DNA of 15,335 nucleotides from contig WRMM01000017.1 of NCBI GenBank assembly GCA_009777135.1, positions 1 to 15,335 of the forward strand. The letters run 5' to 3'. Each line of letters opens with the position of its first letter. Within the stretch, counting starts at the first letter, position 1. The position numbers were made by a program, and so were the translations under genes. Positions 5,384-11,585 of the stretch are shown here, piece after piece. The notes beneath the pieces are model-generated. The model searched no databases. It saw only the letters and a program-made list of their open reading frames with translations, and had not been told where the DNA came from. This DNA comes from Candidatus Fibrimonadales bacterium (GTDB lineage Bacteria > Fibrobacterota > Fibrobacteria > Fibrobacterales > Fibrobacteraceae).

Positions 5384-7801
5384 ATGAAAAAGGTTATTTT
5401 TGTATTTTCGCTGATTTTTGTCGCTTTTTTGCATGCTGCTTCGCAAAAAGTTGAACGTTTTTTGCTTGTTGCTGGCGCAAATAATGGCGGTTCTGGCAAA
5501 GTTTTGCTTCGCTACGCAGAAAGCGACGCCAATTCTTTTGCAAATGTGATGTCTCAGATGGGAGGCATTGAAAAAAACAACGTTTTGCGCGTTTTTGGCC
5601 CAGATGCCGTATCCATGCGCAAAGGATTTGCCGATATGGAAAAGCGCTTGCAAAGCAAAAATCCTAATGCCCGCAAAGAAGTGATTGTATATTACAGCGG
5701 ACATGCAGATGAGCAGGGTTTAAGGCTTGGCAGAGATATTTACAGCTGGGCGGATTTTCGCCAAAGCGTTCATGGCTTGAATGCGGATGTAAAAGTTGCC
5801 GTAATTGACGCATGCGGCTCTGGAGCCATAACCAGAACAAAGGGCGGCGTTTCAAGGCCAGCTTTTTTGCAAGATGCCAGCAGCGAAATGAAGGGCTATG
5901 CATTTTTGACAAGCTCCAATGAAAACGAGGTGAGCCAAGAGAGCGACCGCCTAAAAGGCAGTTTTTTCACTCACTCTTTGGTAAATGGTTTGCGCGGAGC
6001 CGCAGACATGACTGGAGATGGCAAAGTTACGCTGAACGAAGCGTATCAATTTGCATTTAACGAAACCATGCGGCAAACCCAGTCCACAAGCGGTGGCGTG
6101 CAACATCCAAGCCGCGATATGAACCTTGCGGGCACAGGCGATGTTGTTATGACCGATTTGCGGCAAGTTTCTTCAAGCTTGGTTTTGGAAAAAGACATGG
6201 AAGGGAGATTTTTTATCAGAGACGACAAAGGTAATTTGGTTGCGGAGCTTCACAAAATTGGGGGCAGGCCTTTGGAACTTGGGCTTCCTTCAGGGAAATA
6301 TTCCGTGCAAATGGAAGCTCCGAGCCGTTTGTGGAGAGCAGGAGACATTGTGCTTGCAGATGGCAAAAAACATGTTCTTTCAATGAACAATATGAAAAAC
6401 ATAGACAGAGAAATAGCTGTTGCCCGAGGCGATGCAGATTCCGCGCTTGTTGACGGATTGGATTCCGCTCGCAAGGCTCCATACAGTTTCAATTTGAATA
6501 TGTATGCATCCAGCGACAAGCCAGCAAGCGGAACGCAGTTTGGATTGTTTGTTACCGATGCCAAGAACGCTTTTGTTGGTTCGCAAGTTTCACTGCTGGC
6601 TAACATAGCCAGAGATGATATGGCGGGTGCTCAAATAAATACGATAGCGAATGTAGCAGCGAAAAAAATTTACGGTGCTCAAATTGCAGTTGCGGCTAAT
6701 TATGCAACAGACATAGAAGGCACTCAAATTACAACGGGCTTTAATATTGCATCTAATTTCAAAGGTGTGCAGGCTGCTTTTGGCCCGAATATTGCCGTAA
6801 ATGGTTCTGGAATTCAGGCTAGTCCCTTAAATGTTTTGGTTGATAGCTTGAATGGCGGCCAGGGCGGTGTGATAAATTTAGCGAATAAGGTTACAATGGG
6901 GCAAGGCGGTGTGATAAATATTGCAAAAGATGCAGGTTATGCACAAGGCGGCGTTATTAACATCGGCGGAAAAATGGATTATGCTCAGGGCGGGGTAATT
7001 AATGTAGCTGGCAATGCTGGTAAATTGCAGGGCGGCGTGATGAATATAACAGGCAAAACAGAATATGCTCAGGGCGGAGTAATGAATTTGGCAGGCAACG
7101 CTGGTTATGCACAAGGCGGCGTGATAAATGCTGCTGGCAAAGTGGAATATATACAAGGCGGTGTGATAAATGCTGCTGGGAGCGTTGGAAAGTTGCAATG
7201 TGGCGTGATAAATGTAGGTGGGCATGTTGGAAGGCAAGTTGGAATAATAAATATTTCGGCAAAAAGCGATTATACCCCGATAGGTTTGATAAATATTGTT
7301 GGCAATGGCATTATAGACGCAACGTTTTATGTAGATGAAACAGGCAGAGCCGGCACCACTTTGCACATGGGAACTCCTTATCTCTACACGCTTTTTGAAT
7401 ATACATTAAATCCAAAATTAAGCGGCGGCTGGAGCGAGAAATTTCCTCAGAGCTGGGGCTGGGGTTTGGGAACCCGCTTTGGAATGTGGAGCAACTTCTT
7501 TAGCCTTGACTATTCTTTCTCAAATACCTACGCTGAAAATCCCGGCAGTTTTCAAACTGCAAGCGTAAACAAAAATGATCCGGGCAACTATCTGCAAAAA
7601 GTTCGCCTTGGCGGGGCATACAAGCTTTTGCCAGGTTTAGCTCTTTCAAGCGGCTTAACCATGAACGCTCTCTCAGAAGGCTACGGAGACGGATTGCATG
7701 TTGAGCCTCGCGGCGGTTACCACTGGCACTGGACTTTTGGAGATAATAAAGTTCGCCTGTGGCCAGGATTGTATGCCGGTTTGACGGTGGGGAAGTTTTA
7801 A
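5384..7801 (+). CDS. Secreted caspase-like (peptidase C14) protein with GVIN repeats and a barrel-like C-terminus
   Basis: The 805-residue protein starts with a signal peptide (MKKVIFVFSLIFVAFLHAA), so it acts beyond the inner membrane. Residues 24-235 form a caspase-like domain with the His107/Cys144 dyad in YYSGHAD and VIDACGSG. An EF-hand-like loop (DMTGDGKVTLNE, 208-219) lies within it. Residues 255-345 look like a small beta-sandwich. Residues 398-490 carry degenerate G-x-Q-I repeats and 493-631 near-perfect 14-residue QGGVINxAG repeats, as in the LA_2272 surface-repeat family. The last 145 residues alternate like outer-membrane strands and end in an aromatic (AGLTVGKF). The start has only a distant AGGTG. 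Upstream, TAACAC (5350-5355) and GTGTTA (5371-5376) form an inverted pair that may be an operator. The caspase call is strong; surface location is inferred. Confidence 0.85.
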   Translation: MKKVIFVFSLIFVAFLHAASQKVERFLLVAGANNGGSGKVLLRYAESDANSFANVMSQMGGIEKNNVLRVFGPDAVSMRKGFADMEKRLQSKNPNARKEVIVYYSGHADEQGLRLGRDIYSWADFRQSVHGLNADVKVAVIDACGSGAITRTKGGVSRPAFLQDASSEMKGYAFLTSSNENEVSQESDRLKGSFFTHSLVNGLRGAADMTGDGKVTLNEAYQFAFNETMRQTQSTSGGVQHPSRDMNLAGTGDVVMTDLRQVSSSLVLEKDMEGRFFIRDDKGNLVAELHKIGGRPLELGLPSGKYSVQMEAPSRLWRAGDIVLADGKKHVLSMNNMKNIDREIAVARGDADSALVDGLDSARKAPYSFNLNMYASSDKPASGTQFGLFVTDAKNAFVGSQVSLLANIARDDMAGAQINTIANVAAKKIYGAQIAVAANYATDIEGTQITTGFNIASNFKGVQAAFGPNIAVNGSGIQASPLNVLVDSLNGGQGGVINLANKVTMGQGGVINIAKDAGYAQGGVINIGGKMDYAQGGVINVAGNAGKLQGGVMNITGKTEYAQGGVMNLAGNAGYAQGGVINAAGKVEYIQGGVINAAGSVGKLQCGVINVGGHVGRQVGIINISAKSDYTPIGLINIVGNGIIDATFYVDETGRAGTTLHMGTPYLYTLFEYTLNPKLSGGWSEKFPQSWGWGLGTRFGMWSNFFSLDYSFSNTYAENPGSFQTASVNKNDPGNYLQKVRLGGAYKLLPGLALSSGLTMNALSEGYGDGLHVEPRGGYHWHWTFGDNKVRLWPGLYAGLTVGKF
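6860..7276 (+). repeat. 42-bp-period coding repeat (14-residue QGGVINxAG units)
   Basis: Eight consecutive units of exactly 42 bp start at 6860, 6902, 6944, 6986, 7028, 7070, 7112 and 7154. A 13-residue unit (7196-7234) and another 14-residue unit (7235-7276) follow. Each begins QGGVI/MN. Codons differ between units, so selection has kept the protein pattern rather than the DNA. Units alternate between xxxG(Y/K)(A/L) and GKx(D/E)Y(A/I) endings, giving a 28-residue higher-order period. Confidence 0.9.
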
Positions 7802-7806
7802 GATTT

Positions 7807-8106
7807 TCACAGCCTCTCTTTTCTCTTCTGATCGGAGTTTCTTACCAACGGAATCTCCAGCAGAACTTTTTGCCTGTTTTCACGCTCCTGCTTGGCAATG
7901 GCTCTCTGTTTTTGCTGCTTGTAATAATTAACTTGGCGGTTATGGCGCAAAATTATTTCTTTTGAAATTATGAATTTCATCCGATTCAAATGGTTTGCCA
8001 TGTTGCCAACAGAATGCATTATCGCTGCTATGGCAACAAAAAGAGATATGGCAAAAACAGAAGCGAAAAGTATTGCCAGCCTGATTTCAGGAGCAGGAAC
8101 GTTCAT
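7807..8106 (-). CDS. Small single-pass membrane protein, last gene of the plsY-purF operon
   Basis: The frame encodes 99 residues: one membrane helix (about residues 9-32, rich in Ala, Ile, Leu and Phe), then a strongly basic, Gln-rich helical tail (residues 40-99) such as NYYKQQKQRAIAKQERENRQK. It is judged real because its ATG overlaps the purF stop as TAATG, and GGAG lies 7 nt before that ATG, a typical coupled arrangement. Its stop lies 5 bp from the convergent stop of the caspase-like gene. I do not recognise the family. The shape, a membrane anchor with a basic cytoplasmic tail, allows binding to nucleic acid or membrane surfaces, but no function can be assigned. Confidence 0.65.
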   Translation of the reverse strand: MNVPAPEIRLAILFASVFAISLFVAIAAIMHSVGNMANHLNRMKFIISKEIILRHNRQVNYYKQQKQRAIAKQERENRQKVLLEIPLVRNSDQKRKERL

Positions 8107-9482
8107 TATGCTTCTCCGTTTTCTGGATAAATTCCATCAAAACATGCGCCGCAAAAGTCATCTGGCGAACCAGTGCACTCACGCATTCCATCAACGCTCA
8201 AATAGCCAAGGCTTTCAACGCCCAGCAGCTTTGCCACCTCCTTTGGCTCAAGCGCATTTGCCACCAATTCTCCGGGGGTTGGAAAATCCATTCCAAAAGA
8301 ACATGGAAACCTGACGGGAGGGCTTGCAATGCGAACATGAACTTCTCTTGCGCCAGCCTCTCTTAGCATTTTGCAAATAATTTTCAAGGTTGTTCCGCGC
8401 ACAATGGAATCATCAACCAAACAAACTTTTTTGTCTTTAAGCACGCCGCTTATGGTGTTGAATTTCAATTTTACTTTTTGCTCCCTTACATTTTGAGAAG
8501 GATCTATAAACGTCCTGCCAACATAATGGTTTCGCAAAAGCCCTATTTCAAAGCGGATTCCGCTTGCCTGAGAATAGCCAATAGCAGCGGTTGTTGAGCT
8601 GTCTGGGCAGGGAATAACTATGTCTGCGTCAACGGGGCTTTCTTCTGCCAGTTTTTTCCCCATTTTGCGGCGAATTTTATCTGCGCTCTGCTCAAAAATT
8701 TTGCTGTCTGGGCGGGCAAAATAAACAAATTCAAATATGCAAAACGCTTTTCTGTCTTTTTTGATTAGCTGCTCAGAGCGAACGCCGTCTTTGCTTATGG
8801 ATAAAAACTCGCCTGGCTGAATGTCTCTGACATAATCCACGCCTAGCAAATCAAAAGCGCAAGATTCGCTTGCCAAAGCCCACGAATCATTTTTTTTGCC
8901 AAAGCAAAGCGGGCGATAGCCAAAACCATCCCGAACCACATACATTGAATCATTTGTTAAAAACAGCAAACAAAAACTGCCTTTGAATTTTTTAACCGCT
9001 ATGCGAATTGCATCAGGCAAATTATCCGCTTTGGTGCGCGAAATTTCGTGCAGAAGAATTTCTGAATCTGATGTGCTCTGGAAAATATGACCGTTAGATT
9101 CCATCTCTGCGCGAAGTTCCTGAGCATTAATTATGTTGCCGTTCTGCGCAACCGCCAAATATCCCCACTTGCAAGATACCAGCATAGGCTGGGCATTTGC
9201 AAGCGTGCGGGAGCCTGTGGAGCTATAGCGAACATGGCCAATAGCGGCAAAGCCGTTTTCAGCAATATTATCCAGTTTTCCGCTGTTCGCAAGGTTTGCC
9301 ACCAAACCCATGGATTTGCTCACCCGAACTTTTTCGCCATCTGTTACCGCAATGCCTGCGCTTTCTTGCCCTCTGTGCTGCAAGGCATAAAGGCCCATGG
9401 CTAAATTCCTAACAACGGAATCTCCGTTAAAGATACCCATCACTCCGCATTCTTCATGCATTTTGTCTAATTCATCTCTCAT
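8106..9482 (-). CDS. purF: Amidophosphoribosyltransferase
   Basis: PurF transfers the glutamine amide to PRPP to make phosphoribosylamine, the first step of purine synthesis. The product has 458 residues. It starts with an 11-residue propeptide ending EE before Cys12 of ECGVMGIF, the Ntn nucleophile that becomes N-terminal after processing. The PRPP-binding loop is VCLVDDSIVRGTT. Cysteines in FCIFEFVYFARPDS, PPVRFPCSFGMDFPT and CTGSPDDFCGACFDGIYP match the four ligands of the [4Fe-4S] cluster in the B. subtilis-type enzyme. The start at 9482 is chosen over an upstream ATG at 9524 because it forms an ATGA overlap with the plsY stop and puts Cys12 at the usual distance. It is the middle gene of the plsY-purF-small protein operon. 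Nothing looks disrupted. Confidence 0.97.
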   Translation of the reverse strand: MRDELDKMHEECGVMGIFNGDSVVRNLAMGLYALQHRGQESAGIAVTDGEKVRVSKSMGLVANLANSGKLDNIAENGFAAIGHVRYSSTGSRTLANAQPMLVSCKWGYLAVAQNGNIINAQELRAEMESNGHIFQSTSDSEILLHEISRTKADNLPDAIRIAVKKFKGSFCLLFLTNDSMYVVRDGFGYRPLCFGKKNDSWALASESCAFDLLGVDYVRDIQPGEFLSISKDGVRSEQLIKKDRKAFCIFEFVYFARPDSKIFEQSADKIRRKMGKKLAEESPVDADIVIPCPDSSTTAAIGYSQASGIRFEIGLLRNHYVGRTFIDPSQNVREQKVKLKFNTISGVLKDKKVCLVDDSIVRGTTLKIICKMLREAGAREVHVRIASPPVRFPCSFGMDFPTPGELVANALEPKEVAKLLGVESLGYLSVDGMRECTGSPDDFCGACFDGIYPENGEA

Positions 9483-10096
9483 ATTTTTCTCTTTTTTCCA
9501 AAACCATTTTCTGTGCCATTCCAAAGCCTCACCATATTTGCTTTATGTTTAACAATAACAAAAATTGATACCAGCCAAGACAAAACAAAAACGCCAATAC
9601 CCAAATTATAGGCAGGCAAAATATCAGAAACAAAACCAAAAGTAGCAAGCACGGCAAGCAAGGAGCATGCGCCAATGCTAGCCACCGAAACATACTTTGA
9701 AACGGCAAGCAAAACTCCCCAAAACGCAAAGCAGGTGAGCGCAAGCACAGGCTGCAAAGCGAGAAACACGCCCAGAGCGGTTAAAACTCCCTTTCCGCCT
9801 CTAAAGCCAGCCATGCAGGTGAAGCTATGCCCAAAAATCGCAAGCAAGCCAGCAACAATCGGAACCCACTCCGGTCCGCCCTTTGCCAAAAACACTGCAA
9901 AAAATCCTTTTGACAAATCAATCAAAATAACTGGCATTGCAGGCTTCCAGCCCAAAACCCTGAACACATTCGTTAAACCCGCATTTTTGCTGCCATGCTC
10001 CCGAATATCTATGCCTTTGCTAATTTTAGCAATCCAAACCGCGCTTGGAATAGAGCCTAGGATATAAGCTAAAGGCAATGCAAGGAAGGGAGACAT
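9479..10096 (-). CDS. plsY: Acyl-phosphate:glycerol-3-phosphate acyltransferase
   Basis: PlsY is an inner-membrane enzyme that acylates glycerol-3-phosphate from acyl-phosphate, the first committed step of phospholipid synthesis in most bacteria. The 205-residue protein has the expected hydrophobic segments and conserved motifs: GSIPSAVW near the N-terminus, GSKNAGLTNVFRVLG (usual form GSGNxGATNxxR, so here Lys and Leu replace common residues), GHSFTCMAGFRGGKGV, and KHKANMVRLWNGTE. The length is normal. It is the first gene of the operon; its TGA overlaps the purF ATG by four bases. The start has no Shine-Dalgarno site, but TTACTAAATT lies 6 nt upstream, similar to the TTTCTAnnTT boxes seen elsewhere in the window. 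It lies 67 bp downstream of the secreted-protein gene on the same strand. Confidence 0.95.
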   Translation of the reverse strand: MSPFLALPLAYILGSIPSAVWIAKISKGIDIREHGSKNAGLTNVFRVLGWKPAMPVILIDLSKGFFAVFLAKGGPEWVPIVAGLLAIFGHSFTCMAGFRGGKGVLTALGVFLALQPVLALTCFAFWGVLLAVSKYVSVASIGACSLLAVLATFGFVSDILPAYNLGIGVFVLSWLVSIFVIVKHKANMVRLWNGTENGFGKKRKI

Positions 10097-10163
10097 GCAA
10101 GGAATTTAGTAAAAATGAATGCGGATTTGTTGGCAGTGGCTAGCGTAATCCGTCTCTAGAAAG

Positions 10164-10982
10164 TTAAAACCAAATATGCACTGCTATTCCTGCTGTTAGC
10201 AAGGCAGTTCCAACTCCGTAGCTTATATTCCTGAGTTTGCTTGCGTCTTTGGATTTTTGCAGTTCCGCATTTTTTTGCTTTTCAAATTCTTGGTATTCTG
10301 CGAGGCTGCTGGGCAAAGTCGCTGGTTTCTTTTTGTAATCGCCGTATAATTTGTTTGAGTCCGCATGTTTGTAAACGCCAAAGCCTATAGCGGTAGCTCC
10401 GAGGACGTTGAGGCCGATGGCGATGAACTTTGAGGAGCGGGATTTTTGGGTTTGGGGTATGGGGTTTAGGGTTTGGGGTTTTGCATAATCCTGGTCATCC
10501 TTTAATCCTGAGAATCGTGGTTCAGACAATTTTGCAAAGAGAGAAGGTGCTTTTTCTCTTATGGTTCCCAGCAAGCCTTTTGCGTCGTTGCTTTCGGTGA
10601 CGAAGCTGCCGAGCATGTTTCCGCTCATGGATTCGTAGAGTTCTACGGTGAGCGTGAGCATTCCTTGGAATTTGCCAACAAATCCTTGGGTCACATATTC
10701 GGCTCCTATTGCTCTTCCAATTTCCACGGCGCAGCTTTCATCTAGGCACTGCGATTTGTCTTCCGCTGGGGGCAGCAGCTGTATTATGTTGTCTCTTGTG
10801 AGGATGGAGTATCCTCTTGGCAAAGTTTCCCGCGCCCGATTTCGCAGTTCGTCTGTGAGGTGTCGGAACTCGGAGATTGACAGGTCAACCTCTTCGCTGT
10901 TAGGGATTATTTCCAAAACGGCGACGATTTGGGCGTGTGCTACTGCCGCTATGAGGAGGAGGGAGAGGAGGAGATTTTGCAT
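10164..10982 (-). CDS. Secreted CsgG/LpoB-like protein with C-terminal membrane helices, copy A
   Basis: The 272-residue product begins with a signal peptide (cleavage likely after AVAHA, residue 17). Residues 19-150 resemble the CsgG/FlgO/LpoB-type alpha/beta fold common in secreted Fibrobacter proteins: IVAVLEIIPNSEE, GYSILTRDNIIQLL, CLDESCAVEIGRAIGAEYVTQGFVGK, and LTLTVELYESMSGNMLGSF. Cys79 and Cys84 may form a disulfide. A variable linker (153-182) follows, then hydrophobic segments at 186-203 and 252-272 with a charged helix between them. ATG 10982 is preferred over 11066: AAAAGGAAG precedes it and the signal peptide starts there, while the longer form would overlap the upstream gene. 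The linker is unusual, being encoded by a repeat-like block (10488-10530) and heptanucleotide repeats (10444-10478). A paralog lies at 14556-15335. Role unknown. Confidence 0.75.
   Translation of the reverse strand: MQNLLLSLLLIAAVAHAQIVAVLEIIPNSEEVDLSISEFRHLTDELRNRARETLPRGYSILTRDNIIQLLPPAEDKSQCLDESCAVEIGRAIGAEYVTQGFVGKFQGMLTLTVELYESMSGNMLGSFVTESNDAKGLLGTIREKAPSLFAKLSEPRFSGLKDDQDYAKPQTLNPIPQTQKSRSSKFIAIGLNVLGATAIGFGVYKHADSNKLYGDYKKKPATLPSSLAEYQEFEKQKNAELQKSKDASKLRNISYGVGTALLTAGIAVHIWF
10444..10478. repeat. Five-copy heptanucleotide repeat TTTGGGG-type inside the copy A coding sequence
   Basis: On the plus strand the units read TTTTGGG, TTTGGGG, TATGGGG, TTTAGGG, TTTGGGG. They encode the linker PQTLNPIPQTQK (residues 169-180). 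The paralog at 14556-15335 has no such repeat and reads SQNSYLSKK in the same place. This is a second heptamer tract in the window, with a sequence unrelated to the one at 2497-2531. Confidence 0.8.
10488..10530 (-). repeat. 43-bp repeat unit embedded in coding sequence
   Basis: Read on the minus strand from 10530, this block matches the foldback arm at 13146-13188 at about 34 of 43 positions by manual alignment, including GGATTAAAGGAT. In copy A it encodes SEPRFSGLKDDQDY; the intergenic arm read in the same frame gives SEPGFSGLKDLQDY. The other paralog keeps ATTGTCTGAACC and then diverges. Confidence 0.65.
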
Positions 10983-11010
10983 AGTTTGCTTCCTTTTGTT
11001 AGAATTAGGA

Positions 11011-11457
11011 TTAGTTAGGGTTTTGAGAATTTTTAAAATATTTCTCAAATAAACTTTTATGTTCATTTGAATTACTATCTCTTACATAAGTTTCATATAA
11101 AGAGAAAATTTCATTTATTAACAAAGGACGAATAATGTCAATGTACATCGTTTTATCTTTTATTCCGCTTTTGTTAATATATTTTAAAATCTGAAATAGT
11201 GTATTGAAACATTGATCTACTTTTGGATGTTTTGATAAACTTCTTTTTTCGCAAGCCGTTCCAAACGGATCTACTGATATAGCATTTTTCGTATTTACAA
11301 GATCTGTTATTTGAGCTAACAAATTTTGAAAATTTTCAAACATTTTGAAAAAAGTACTTTCAAACCTTTCTTTATTTATTAATTTCCTTGTTGTGTAATT
11401 AACATACAAAGTAAGTGCTAGTACAATCGCATTAAAAACAGAAAGCAAATTTTCCAT
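11011..11457 (-). CDS. Short AbiC-like (putative phage abortive infection, PF16872-like) membrane protein
   Basis: The 148-residue protein opens with a hydrophobic segment (residues 4-20), then KERFESTFFKMFENFQNLLAQI, which resembles the R-F-E-x-T-F-F-x-L-L signature of putative phage abortive infection proteins. The C-terminal part (CFNTLFQILKYINKS, then MYIDIIRPLLINEIFSLYETYV and HKSLFEKYF) parallels the family's YFRxLYxIxKYI and IxRxQLSxxE blocks. It is short for that family, so the middle appears condensed. The ATG at 11457 has GGAG 7 nt upstream. The gene is AT-rich compared with its neighbours, which may indicate transfer. It lies 28 bp before the copy A secreted-protein start, so the two may be co-transcribed. 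The family assignment is by eye; a phage-defence role is only suggested by that similarity. Confidence 0.55.
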   Translation of the reverse strand: MENLLSVFNAIVLALTLYVNYTTRKLINKERFESTFFKMFENFQNLLAQITDLVNTKNAISVDPFGTACEKRSLSKHPKVDQCFNTLFQILKYINKSGIKDKTMYIDIIRPLLINEIFSLYETYVRDSNSNEHKSLFEKYFKNSQNPN

Positions 11458-11585
11458 TTTTCATCTCCATTCCCCATCTGTTTTGTTTACCCTTGCCAAA
11501 CCCTTGGGGAGGTGAGATTTGGCAAAGTCCGCACCTTATGGTGCAAGTTCTTTTGTGGCCCGTAGCTTCACTAACACAGCGTGTT

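Noticed and set aside
6860..7276. Possible CRISPR array or DNA minisatellite
   Set aside because: The 42-bp period is coding: units differ at synonymous positions and keep the protein pattern, and there are no repeat-spacer boundaries.
10444..10478. Telomere-like repeat (TTTAGGG)
   Set aside because: There are only five imperfect units inside a coding sequence; the resemblance to eukaryotic telomere repeats is accidental.
10983..11066. Longer start of the copy A secreted protein at 11066
   Set aside because: It would overlap the upstream gene by about 56 bp and place 28 charged residues before the signal peptide. The ATG at 10982 has a Shine-Dalgarno site.
11531..11544. GCACC-TTAT-GGTGC hairpin as a terminator of the FISUMP gene
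   Set aside because: The stem has only 5 bp and is not followed by a T-run on the minus strand.
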